From positions 1 to 8,490 of the forward strand of contig JANLHH010000087.1 of NCBI GenBank assembly GCA_024654605.1: a stretch of DNA of 8,490 nucleotides, given 5' to 3'. The notes under the pieces were generated by a model. The model ran no database searches, was not told where the DNA came from, and was given only the letters and a program-made list of their open reading frames with translations. Of the stretch, positions 1 through 8,000 are shown piece by piece. Positions within the stretch are counted from its first letter, which is position 1. Each line of letters opens with the position of its first letter. The stretch is from Patescibacteria group bacterium (lineage in GTDB: Bacteria; Patescibacteriota; Minisyncoccia; Phycocordibacterales; JANLHH01). The position numbers and the translations under genes are program-made.

Positions 1-878
1 GGGTAGATAAGGTGATTTTCAAATTGCTGGATGATGACATAGAGACCGATTACCATAAATCCGAGCGTTGGACCGTCGAGAAAACCCAACAATACCGCCG
101 GCACTGCCGCGATGATTGGCCCAAATATCGGAATAAGTTCCGCGATAGCGGCAAAGATCGCCAAAGTGAATGCATATTTAACACCAAGGATAGTGAGGCC
201 GAGATAGACCAGGACGCCTATCAGGAGTCCTAGCAAGAGTTGTCCTTGCATCCATTTCCCAATTTTCGCCTGCGAACGCTTCCAGAGGTCAATCACATAT
301 TTTTCATGCTTATTAGGTACAATGATCTGCAAAAAGTCTTCAATGCCACGCTCTTGAACCGCCAAATAGAACGAAATAATAATCACGAGTATGAAACTGA
401 ACACACCACCAAAGACGGTAGAGAACGTCTGGAAGATGTTATTTGAAAATCCCGCAATGACGGCTTGCACATTCTTGATTGCCTCACCCAAAGAGAATGT
501 CTTGGAAATGTCACCCACCAACCCCTCGGCGCCAGAACCGGTGATCGGATTGATGAGATTGATTGATTCAATATATTGCGGAAGAGAAGACGAAAGACTT
601 GAGAACTCGCTGAAAAATGGCGGTATGAAAAGATAAAAGATCATCACTATAAGTGCCACGATGAACACATATACGAATATCACCGCGGGAATGCGCGGAA
701 TGCGGTACTTCCCAAACCAGCGCGTCGCGGGTTCTACCGCGGAAGCAATCACGACAGATGTCAGGAGGACGAGCACAAGATCACGAAGAATGTAGAGTAG
801 GACAAATAAAAGACCGAGCAGTATCGCGCGCAAAAAAGTACCTGAAGAAATGTTGATGATGATGTTCTTCTCGTTCAT
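1..878 (-). CDS. AI-2E family transporter (membrane permease), C-terminus cut by window edge
   Basis: A reading frame without stops runs from an ATG at 878-876 to the left edge, giving 292 complete codons. The product is a polytopic inner-membrane protein. Hydrophobic segments lie at about residues 15-48, 63-87, 157-173, 213-232 and 236-265, with another beginning near 272. Between the second and third is a Ser/Gly-rich, probably external loop (about 88-145). The pattern GELIPIFGP-like at 247-253 (ELIPIFG), followed by a VPAVLLG stretch and an IIQQFENHLIYP end, is the typical C-terminal signature of the AI-2E (TqsA/PerM/YdiK) family. Family members usually have about 340-380 residues, so roughly 50-60 are missing off the edge. 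Some members export autoinducer-2 and others act as cation/proton antiporters, so the substrate cannot be inferred. The start lies 3 bases after the glyQS stop with no Shine-Dalgarno visible, which suggests translational coupling to glyQS. Confidence 0.9.
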   Translation of the reverse strand, partial: MNEKNIIINISSGTFLRAILLGLLFVLLYILRDLVLVLLTSVVIASAVEPATRWFGKYRIPRIPAVIFVYVFIVALIVMIFYLFIPPFFSEFSSLSSSLPQYIESINLINPITGSGAEGLVGDISKTFSLGEAIKNVQAVIAGFSNNIFQTFSTVFGGVFSFILVIIISFYLAVQERGIEDFLQIIVPNKHEKYVIDLWKRSQAKIGKWMQGQLLLGLLIGVLVYLGLTILGVKYAFTLAIFAAIAELIPIFGPIIAAVPAVLLGFLDGPTLGFMVIGLYVIIQQFENHLIY

Positions 879-881
879 GTC

Positions 882-2201
882 TTATATAATACTACGTTTT
901 ATGCGATCCGTTAACTCACTCGCGGGAACCCTCTCTTGAGTGCCGGTGTCGCGGTCGCGGAGTGTAACCGTATCATCCGAAAGGGTGTCAAAGTCCACCG
1001 TAATGCAGAAAGGTGTTCCGATCTCATCTTGCCTGCGGTAGCGTTTGCCGATATTACCGTTGTCATCCCATGCCACCTGCGGAATCTCTTTTTTGAGAGC
1101 CAGATACACCTCGCGCGCCTTCTCTACCAATTGTGGCTTGTTTTTCAGGAGCGGAGAAACCATTGCTTTTACGGGGGCAATTGCCGGTTTTAGCTTTAAA
1201 AACACACGCTTTTCTCCGCCCATCTCGTCTTCGGTATAAGAAGAGACCAGTACAGCAAGTATGGTGCGGTCAACGCCAAGAGAAGGTTCTATAACGTGGG
1301 GGGTGAATTTTTCCTTCGTCTCTTCGTCAAAATATTTCAAATCAACGCCCGAATGTTTTTCGTGTGCGGAAAGATCAAAATCGGTACGATACGCAAGCCC
1401 CCAGAGTTCCTTGCGCCCAAACGGATAATCAAATTCAAAGTCAATAGTACGCTTGCTGTAGTGCGCAAGTTCTCCGGAAGGGATATTGTTTTCATGTACC
1501 GTTGTTTTACGTAGCCCCACCGCATCGGCAAAAGCATGCATGATAGTGCGCCATTCTTCAAACGCATCTTCCCATGCGTCCGGTTTTACAAAATACTCCA
1601 CCTCCATTTGCTCCAATTCGCGCAACCGGAACACAAAATCGCGAGGAGCGATCTCGTTACGAAACGCTTTACCAATCTGCGCAATACCAAAAGGCAGCTT
1701 CGGATGCAGAGAATCCATGATATTTTTATAGTTCACGAAAATACCGCCGGCGGTTTCGGGGCGAAGATACACAACCGCCCCGTCGCCTTCTGTGGCGCCT
1801 GCATGTGTTTTGAACATCATATTGAATTGGCGCACGTCGCCGAATGATCCGCCGCATTCCGGACACGCATCGCTGTCGAGATGATCAGCGCGGAACCGCC
1901 TTTTGCATTTCTTACATTCAATAAGCGGATCGGAAAACCCGCTCACATGACCGGATGCTTCCCACACCTTTGAATTCATCAGGATTGCCGCATCAACCCC
2001 AAACATGTCGTCACGGTCATCAACAAACATTTTCCACCAGGCGCTCTTTATATTATTTTTCAAAGCGACCCCGTATGGCCCGTAATCCCACGTACCCGCA
2101 AGGCCGCCGTATATTTCAGAGCCTTGATAAATAAACCCTCGGCGCTTGCAGAGAGAAACGATCTTATCCAATGTATCTTCTTGTGTAGTGTTATTTTCCA
2201 T
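882..2201 (-). CDS. glyQS: Glycine--tRNA ligase, homodimeric (alpha2) class II type
   Basis: Cytoplasmic enzyme that charges tRNA-Gly with glycine using ATP. At 439 residues it is near the usual length for the single-chain dimeric bacterial/archaeal/eukaryotic type, as opposed to the alpha2beta2 type. Visible elements in order: the N-terminal KRRGFIYQGSEIYGG and WDYGPYG segment (about 19-43); a zinc-binding insertion with C96-x2-C99 and C113-x2-C116; the glycine-site RPETAGGIF segment (about 147-155); class II motif 2 at about 180-204 (FRNE ... FRLRELEQMEVEYF); motif 3 at about 302-318 (EPSLGVDR); and a C-terminal anticodon-binding domain from about 338, ending in RDRDTGTQERV-like sequence. 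No key motif is missing. The ATG is preceded by AGGGG five bases upstream, which supports this start. It follows the surface-protein gene by 45 bp. That gap contains a tandem heptamer (TACACCC twice, 2226-2239) and no clear terminator. Confidence 0.97.
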   Translation of the reverse strand: MENNTTQEDTLDKIVSLCKRRGFIYQGSEIYGGLAGTWDYGPYGVALKNNIKSAWWKMFVDDRDDMFGVDAAILMNSKVWEASGHVSGFSDPLIECKKCKRRFRADHLDSDACPECGGSFGDVRQFNMMFKTHAGATEGDGAVVYLRPETAGGIFVNYKNIMDSLHPKLPFGIAQIGKAFRNEIAPRDFVFRLRELEQMEVEYFVKPDAWEDAFEEWRTIMHAFADAVGLRKTTVHENNIPSGELAHYSKRTIDFEFDYPFGRKELWGLAYRTDFDLSAHEKHSGVDLKYFDEETKEKFTPHVIEPSLGVDRTILAVLVSSYTEDEMGGEKRVFLKLKPAIAPVKAMVSPLLKNKPQLVEKAREVYLALKKEIPQVAWDDNGNIGKRYRRQDEIGTPFCITVDFDTLSDDTVTLRDRDTGTQERVPASELTDRIKRSII

Positions 2202-2206
2202 ATTAT

Positions 2207-2211
2207 CCCCT
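2207..2211 (-). promoter_or_regulatory. Ribosome binding site of glyQS
   Basis: On the minus strand AGGGG lies five bases before the glyQS ATG. It is the only clear Shine-Dalgarno-like sequence at any of the four visible gene starts, and it fixes the start at 2201. Confidence 0.6.
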
Positions 2212-2246
2212 GTTGCCAGATACTCTACACCCTACACCCTATTTCC

Positions 2247-4178
2247 TTATTGAACAACCTGGCTGGCAGCGGCATTAGCTGCCGGATCGCCACCCAAGTG
2301 GGTCGTGAGGGGTAATCGCGTATTCTCTAGGCGTTTACCGGTAAAATCATCCTGCCCGGAGAGTATAATATCGGTAAGGATCTCCGGCGCCCTTCCTATA
2401 TGAGAAACGCTCGGTCTGACGAGTAGTTGAAACGCCACCTCCTCCGCTGTGCTTGAAATGCCCCTGCCGGCATCCACATCTCCCAGCTTCCATGTTATTT
2501 CTCTTGTGTTCGCATTATAGGACACCGGCTCGTTTTTTGGCGAAACCGCACCAATCCATTCTACATACGCGGGAATACGGGCGTTTACCTGTCCTCCGGA
2601 AATGCTATTGGAAGAATTAATCACCGTCCATATGATCGTGTACGTTGTCCCCACTTCCGCCTTGGGAGGAATGGGGCCGGTGTTTATGAACGGTCCTGCG
2701 TAATACACTGTTTTAGGAGTAAGCAAGAAATCAGAATTTATCTTGATGATTCGCGTTACGAATCCATCCACCCTCTCCGTGGAATCGCTCTCTGAAGCAC
2801 GCCGCCCGCGAGCACTCACACTCAAATTTATCTTTGGGTTGCGGAGGGAGGCAATGTCTGTTGAAAGCAGTGACTTTGGAGAAAAGTTGAATATCATCCT
2901 TCCGGTAGCACCCGGCTCAAGAGAGGCAAGTTCCTCCAATGTGGTCTTATCCCAAACAATGGTGTCTACCGAAGAATTATAATTTCCATTGTTGGCAATG
3001 ACGGAAAGTTTGTTGAGTACCTCGCCCGCTATCTTCACTTCAATCACGGCATCGGTGATCCTAGTAGTGAGATTATTGGTCCACGTTAGGACCGCTTTAA
3101 TGTTCTGTGTGCTCCCCACTACATATTCGTCCGCTATTTCGCCATTTAGTTCCAGAGTAACGCCAATAAAAGGTTTTTTTATGGTCAATTGTTCAAAGGA
3201 AGAACTATACACTGTGGCAATCTCTCGCTCGTTGTCTGTGTTTTGTTTACCGACATACGCGCTGAAAATCTTTTCCTCGTTATCCTGACCTCGCATAATA
3301 CCCTTGATGATCACGGTGGTTTCACCCTCCGGAGGGAGATCTCCCAGGCTCCATATATTATTGCTGTATGTGGTGCGCGGACTCGCGTCAATCGCCTCAA
3401 AACCGAACGGATACTCAAGGCGCAAGAGTACGTCTTCAATAGTAGCGGCGGAATTGGAAGAAACACGCACCTTTATCTCAATCTCCTGGTTGGAATTCAC
3501 TTCGTTTAGCATATCCACGGCGAGATTGATGGGGGAGGAGCTTATGGTAACCGTGCGCGTCTTTTCCTTCACAAAAATAGCATTGGATCCTTCCACGCGA
3601 TATTCAAAGGAGATGTGTATTTCCTTTTCGCTTCCCTCTTCACCAAAGAGAACAGCGCGTACGATCTCGTTGACTGTTTCGCCGGGCGCGATCGCGCCGA
3701 GCGATGTTCTTGATCTCGGCATTTCTTTGCCCTCGTTTTCCGGGGAATGGGTGCCGGGCGGGTACTCAATGACCAGATCGGAAAATTGCAGCGGTATGGA
3801 ATTGTTGTTCGTGATGACCACCTGCAAAGAAAGCTCTTCTCCCCCTTCCGTAGAGACTGGTCCCAATATCTCAATATCAATGTTGTCGGATGACACCACG
3901 TTCCCTCCGCCAAAAAAGAGAAAAGAGGCGACTATGGTCGCAATAACAAAAAAGGCAAAAGAAACAACAAATAACTTTTTAAAAATAGACGAGTTCATAC
4001 GCGTTTCTTCATGCTCAAATAATCCCTCTTTCTTTTTGGCTTCAGTCCATTCGGAAGATATGGACGTGTTTTCCATGGGGAGTTCAACGCCAATTCCCCG
4101 CTCCACCACTCTGAAATTACGGCGGTATAGATTTTTCTTAAGACTCTCTATTCTATTCTTCCCCGGATCGTTCTCCAT
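2247..4178 (-). CDS. Single-pass membrane protein with repeated beta-sandwich-like extracellular domains, function unknown
   Basis: I do not recognise a named family for this 643-residue protein. Residues 1-67 are hydrophilic and charged, and probably cytoplasmic. A single hydrophobic helix spans about 69-89, preceded by a Lys pair (67-68), giving an N-in/C-out topology. The rest is Ser/Thr/Asn-rich and beta-prone. It divides into about four similar units: roughly 97-212, 214-325, 335-475 and 480-630. Each contains a VxVxxTNNxxxxIxDxxxxxxxP-type core followed by a W-(S/K)-L-G-D or L-x-P-G turn, as in DUF11/CARDB-like Ig-fold domains of bacterial surface proteins. Clear examples are WSLGDLPPEGE (276-286), ASLEPGA (418-424) and WKLGDVDAG (563-571). 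There is no LPXTG, cell-wall anchor or catalytic motif. The C-terminus is low-complexity Ala/Gln. The first ATG is chosen because an extended -10 promoter sits just upstream; Met35 is an alternative start. A role in cell-surface architecture or attachment is inference only. Confidence 0.85.
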   Translation of the reverse strand: MENDPGKNRIESLKKNLYRRNFRVVERGIGVELPMENTSISSEWTEAKKKEGLFEHEETRMNSSIFKKLFVVSFAFFVIATIVASFLFFGGGNVVSSDNIDIEILGPVSTEGGEELSLQVVITNNNSIPLQFSDLVIEYPPGTHSPENEGKEMPRSRTSLGAIAPGETVNEIVRAVLFGEEGSEKEIHISFEYRVEGSNAIFVKEKTRTVTISSSPINLAVDMLNEVNSNQEIEIKVRVSSNSAATIEDVLLRLEYPFGFEAIDASPRTTYSNNIWSLGDLPPEGETTVIIKGIMRGQDNEEKIFSAYVGKQNTDNEREIATVYSSSFEQLTIKKPFIGVTLELNGEIADEYVVGSTQNIKAVLTWTNNLTTRITDAVIEVKIAGEVLNKLSVIANNGNYNSSVDTIVWDKTTLEELASLEPGATGRMIFNFSPKSLLSTDIASLRNPKINLSVSARGRRASESDSTERVDGFVTRIIKINSDFLLTPKTVYYAGPFINTGPIPPKAEVGTTYTIIWTVINSSNSISGGQVNARIPAYVEWIGAVSPKNEPVSYNANTREITWKLGDVDAGRGISSTAEEVAFQLLVRPSVSHIGRAPEILTDIILSGQDDFTGKRLENTRLPLTTHLGGDPAANAAASQVVQ

Positions 4179-4186
4179 TTCAAATA

Positions 4187-4195
4187 ATTATACCA
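4187..4195 (-). promoter_or_regulatory. Extended -10 promoter of the surface-protein gene, probably leaderless transcript
   Basis: The minus strand reads TGGTATAAT, a perfect sigma70-type extended -10 (TGn plus TATAAT). The hexamer ends eight bases before the ATG at 4178, so transcription would start at or within a base or two of the start codon. No Shine-Dalgarno lies between. At 17-bp spacing the -35 position reads CTACTG, a poor match that is tolerable for an extended -10 promoter. It lies in the 72-bp gap after recO, so the surface-protein gene, and perhaps glyQS and the permease behind it, may be transcribed separately from ileS-recO. Confidence 0.6.
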
Positions 4196-4250
4196 TACCT
4201 CATATTACACAGTAGTCCCGCTCCGTGACTATCTTTCCTTCTCCGTTCTC

Positions 4251-4838
4251 TCACAGATGACTTTCTTTGAGCGCCCTATTTATCTCGAAAAGAGCCATTT
4301 TTTTAACAGGCACCATGTGATTGAGTAAGTCTTTGCTTGGCGGCAACAGATAAAACGGTCTGAATATCTCCTGTTCGCTCCCATACCCAAGCAGATGGAG
4401 CACCTTGAGATCTACCAGTATTTCAAGGGTATGCAGATCTTCCTTGCCGAGCTCTTCCTTTTCCAGGAACTTGAGAAACTCGTACAAAACATCAAACAAC
4501 GCGCGGTCTCCAATTTCACCATGAATAAGACGCTGTACGAGCACCGAGATGCGCGCCATAAGCGCGGTTTTTTCTTTGTCGCGGAGCAGTGTGTGGAAAT
4601 CACAGAGATGTGCTGCGTTCGTGATGCGCCACATCTCTTTCCCCCGCACCAACTCCACTCTGATGTATCTGAAGTTCTGTAAACTGTAACGAAGCTTGGA
4701 CTTTAATTCCCTGATCCCCTGCGCGCTACCGGCCACAAGACCGAGATCTTTCGTTAACAGGAAAAATAAGCGATTGGATTCGCCGATATTGCGGCTCCCA
4801 AGTACGATACATTCGGTTTGATAGATATGATGGGACAT
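4251..4838 (-). CDS. recO: DNA repair protein RecO, short form
   Basis: RecO binds single-stranded DNA and, with RecR, loads RecA onto SSB-coated DNA in RecF-pathway gap repair. The first 80 or so residues form the RecO OB-fold. YQTECIVLGSRNIGESNRL (6-24) and the LTKDLGLVAGSAQGIRELKSKL region (28-49) match the family pattern of a Tyr/Thr-x-AIVL start, a GE(S/A)-x-R/K-x-hydrophobic step and a G-x-(R/K)-x-x-x-S segment. A helical C-terminal domain follows (about 85-195), including a LEILVDLKVLHLLGYG helix. At 195 residues it is shorter than the usual 230-250. It lacks the CxxC...CxxC zinc-finger insertion found in many RecO proteins; only two Cys residues are present, both in the N-terminal part (C10 and C79). 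The start at 4838 gives the normal RecO N-terminus, but no Shine-Dalgarno is visible. The gene follows ileS by 168 bp and ends with TGA. Confidence 0.9.
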   Translation of the reverse strand: MSHHIYQTECIVLGSRNIGESNRLFFLLTKDLGLVAGSAQGIRELKSKLRYSLQNFRYIRVELVRGKEMWRITNAAHLCDFHTLLRDKEKTALMARISVLVQRLIHGEIGDRALFDVLYEFLKFLEKEELGKEDLHTLEILVDLKVLHLLGYGSEQEIFRPFYLLPPSKDLLNHMVPVKKMALFEINRALKESHL

Positions 4839-4858
4839 ATATTATTTCAACAAGTGAG

Positions 4859-4909
4859 GAATGGGATGAAAACTTAAACCGCAGAGCGGTGGAGATTTTC
4901 ATTCCATCC
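4859..4909. repeat. Imperfect palindrome in the ileS-recO gap (recO-proximal)
   Basis: The arm at 4859-4872 (GAATGGGATGAAAA) pairs with 4896-4909 (TTTTCATTCCATCC) over 14 positions with one mismatch and one G-T wobble. Inside the loop a second perfect 5-bp stem, ACCGC/GCGGT (4878-4882 and 4886-4890), closes on a 3-base loop. No T-tract follows on either strand, so it is not a standard intrinsic terminator. It could be an RNA structure between ileS and recO or a copy of a dispersed intergenic repeat. Confidence 0.75.
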
Positions 4910-4917
4910 GAGCGACA

Positions 4918-4952
4918 TTGTTTTCTTAGAAGCGAAGCGACTTAGAAAACAA
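4918..4952. repeat. Imperfect palindrome in the ileS-recO gap (ileS-proximal)
   Basis: The perfect 9-bp arms TTGTTTTCT (4918-4926) and AGAAAACAA (4944-4952) are followed inward by a 3-base bulge on one side and an AAG/CTT pair. The 8-base loop is CGAAGCGA. The stem is AT-rich with no U-tract after it, so it is not a canonical terminator. It sits nine bases from the palindrome at 4859-4909, and together they fill most of the 168-bp gap. Confidence 0.7.
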
Positions 4953-5006
4953 GAAGTGCCTGTGTGGTACGCAGTTGAAACAAAGGGCATACTTTTCTTC
5001 TGCTCT

Positions 5007-8000
5007 TTATCTCTCCAGTCGCAGTTTGAACGGAATATCATTGATGGAAAATTCTTCGCCCGGAAACGAATCACCAAAATTAACTTCATGAAGTAGGGCG
5101 GCTTTTTTAATATCATTGTCAAACTCGCGCACCAATGCTTCCCCTTCGGTACTCGTGGAAACCGAGAGTACCACGACGTCCTGTGGCGTTAATTGTGTTT
5201 TCTTGCGCAAATCTTGAATGTGACGGATCAGTTCTCGTATAAAACCCTCTTTTTTGAGTTCGTCGGTCAGATTGATATCAAGATAAACATCGTCCGCTAT
5301 GTTCTCGTCAAATACGATTTCTTTTACGTTTACTTCGTCTTGAATAAGCACATGTAGATCTTCTTTTTTTTCTAACGCGCGACTCTTCACGGTCAGTCTC
5401 AAGAGCGGTTGCCGCACCTTGAATCCTTCTCTTGCGCGATTCTCAAGACCAAGCGAGACGACCCTTCTCACCTCCGACATTTCATCAATTAACGCAATGT
5501 TGACATGCTTTTCTTTGGGCCAATCTTCCAGATGCACGCTTTCTTTTTCTCCATTGATCTTTTGATATATATCCTCCGCAAGAAACGGCAGAAACGGCGC
5601 CATGATCTTGGAGAGTGTGCGTAAGGTATAGCCGGTAGTCTGTAGCGCGGATTGCTTATCTCTCTCATCATCTCCTTTGAATCGCTCGCGACTACGGCGC
5701 AGGTACCAGGTGGAAAGATCGTCAATAAAGAGGGCTATCGGGCGTGTCGCACGATCAAGTTCATATCGATCCATTGCATCCCCCACCTCTGTGATCAACT
5801 GGTTTAATCGCTCGGTAATCCACCGGTCTAGTACGTTTTTGCTCTCTAGGTGCTTTTGGCCCTTGCCTTCGGGGACTTGCTTTAAATCGCTCTTATATGT
5901 TTCGTAAAATGTGCACACATTGTTGAGACGCAGAATGAGTTTCTTGTAAATCTCGTCAACTCCTTTTTCGCCAAATCGGAGATCTTCCGCCCTCATAACA
6001 GGAGAAGAAAGCACATAGTAGCGCACGCTGTCTGCGCCATATTTCGCGACTACCTCCATGGGGTCGGGATAATTCTTAAGCCGTTTGCTCATCTTTTGGC
6101 CATCTTCCGCTAGGATCGTACCGTTCACAACGACATTTTTATATGGCGATTTTCCGAAAAGACCCATCCCAAGCACCAAAAGCGTATAGAACCACCCTCT
6201 CGTCTGATCAAGTCCTTCCGCGATAAAATCTGCCGGGAAATTATCCTCAAATTCTTTTTTATTCTCAAATGGATAATGAAACTGCGCGAAGGGCATTGAT
6301 CCGGATTCAAACCAACAATCAAACACTTCCGGCACTCGTTTCATCTGCCCGCCACAAGAGCATGAAAAAGTGAGCTCATCAATGAATGGTCTGTGCAGGT
6401 CTAAGGCGCGTTTTGTTTTGTTGCTTACATGAATAGTGATCGGGATGGCATACCCGTTCACTTGCGGCTTTTCAAAAATCTCTACCGTCTCCTGGAAACT
6501 CAAAGTGTTGAGCGTGCGAAGCGCGTAGCCGATCAGTCCCGCATGGGTTACCAGTACAACCGTTTTCCCTGCGTGCTTCTCCAGTATCTCTCTCATAAAG
6601 CGTTCCGTCCGCGCCTCCACCTCTTCCCAGCTCTCTCCGGTATCACCACGGGGCGCTTTGTACTGCGCTTCGGGAGAGAGTGCTAAGTATGCTTCCCTCC
6701 CTTCTCTGATACGTTCATCGTCTCTTCTTTTCCCGTCCCATTCCCCATTGTCCATCTCATTCAAATCTTTCGCCATTGAAACCGGTACACCCAATTTCTT
6801 GCCGATAATTTCAGCCGTTTGCCTTGCTCGCCGCACTTCTGATGAATACACATAATCTACGGAAGCATGTTTCAGTTCGCTTCCTAATTCTTTTGCCTCT
6901 TTCTCTCCTTTTTTTGTCAGGCCGTACGTATTCAATGAGTGATCAAAAATATCTTTCACATTCTTTTCACTCTCGCCGTGCCTCGCGAGAATAATCTTGG
7001 TGATGCGCGTACCGGTGCGTTCTCGGAGATCATCAATCGACCCGATGATCTCCTGTTCGCCACATGAATCGCACTTCCAGACCGGCAGGGGCGCCCCCCA
7101 GAAACGCGAACGTGAGATCGCCCAGTCACGCGCGCCGGCAAGCCAATTACCAAACCGTGCCTCACCGACAGAGCTTGGAACCCACGCTATCTTTTTGTTT
7201 TCTTTCACGAGCTTGTCCCGGAGTTTTGTAACTTCAATGAACCACGAGTTCGTCGCGTAGTTTAAGAGCGGCGTATCGCATCGCCAACAATGCGGGTAGG
7301 AGTGTGTGATCTTTTCTTTGGCAAAAAGAGTGTTGTGATGCGCCAGATATTTGATGATTGCAATATCCGTCTCCTGGGGGTCCTCTTTGGGCTTCACAAG
7401 AAGTCCTGCAAATTCCGCCACCTCCGCCTTGAATGTCCCGTCCATGTTCACATGCTGAACAAACGGAAGACGCTCTTCTCTTCCCAAGTTCATGTCGTCC
7501 TCGCCGAATGCCGGCGCGATGTGCACGATGCCAGTCCCACTCTCGGTCGTCACAAAGGGGGCCGCGTATATCTTCCACCCATTCTCATGGTTTGGAAGAC
7601 TCGCGTCTTTGCTGTAATAATCAAAAACCGGTTTATATGATCTGCCAACCAGATCACTACCCGTAATGTTTCCGATTACTTCGTGTTCTTTGTTTTTAAA
7701 TATTTCCGCAATTCGTTCTTTCGCAAGAAGGTAGTGCTTTCCTTCGTGCTGTACTTTCGCATACTCAATATCCTTCCCCACTGCAAGCGCCACATTTCCG
7801 GGTAATGTCCATGGAGTCGTCGTCCAAGCAAGTACGTACGTTCCCGGCTCGCTTGCCCCGTGAGAAGTAGGCTCCCCGGAGCCGTCAGTTCTAACGGGGT
7901 CCGTGAGTTCAAATTTCACCGTCACCGAAATGTCGGTAATGTCCTTATACCCTTGAGCCACTTCCGCGCTGGCAAGCGTTGTTTCGCAACGCGGACAAAT

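Noticed and set aside
2226..2239. Tandem TACACCC repeat as a regulatory or telomere-like element
   Set aside because: Only two units in a 45-bp gap; too short to assign a role.
3685..3698. Perfect 14-bp palindrome GGCGCGATCGCGCC
   Set aside because: It lies within codons for a GAIAPGE turn of the surface protein and has no second copy or context suggesting a regulatory site. It contains GCGATCGC but in a single isolated occurrence.
3304..4215. 303-codon plus-strand open frame opposite the surface-protein gene
   Set aside because: It is antisense to a well-supported protein, has composition typical of an antisense shadow and shows no recognisable domain.
4214..4230. Small hairpin after recO as a terminator
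   Set aside because: The stem is only 4+2 bp with a mismatch and no T-tract follows it on the minus strand.
4874..5122. 82-codon minus-strand open frame overlapping the ileS end and the gap
   Set aside because: It overlaps ileS in another frame, lacks a ribosome binding site and reads through the two palindromes; the protein shows no recognisable features.
6408..7010. Intein or group I-type interruption of ileS
   Set aside because: The insert has no intein splice motifs (no Cys/Ser at the start, no terminal His-Asn) and no homing endonuclease motif. It is a recognisable histidine phosphatase that stays in frame.
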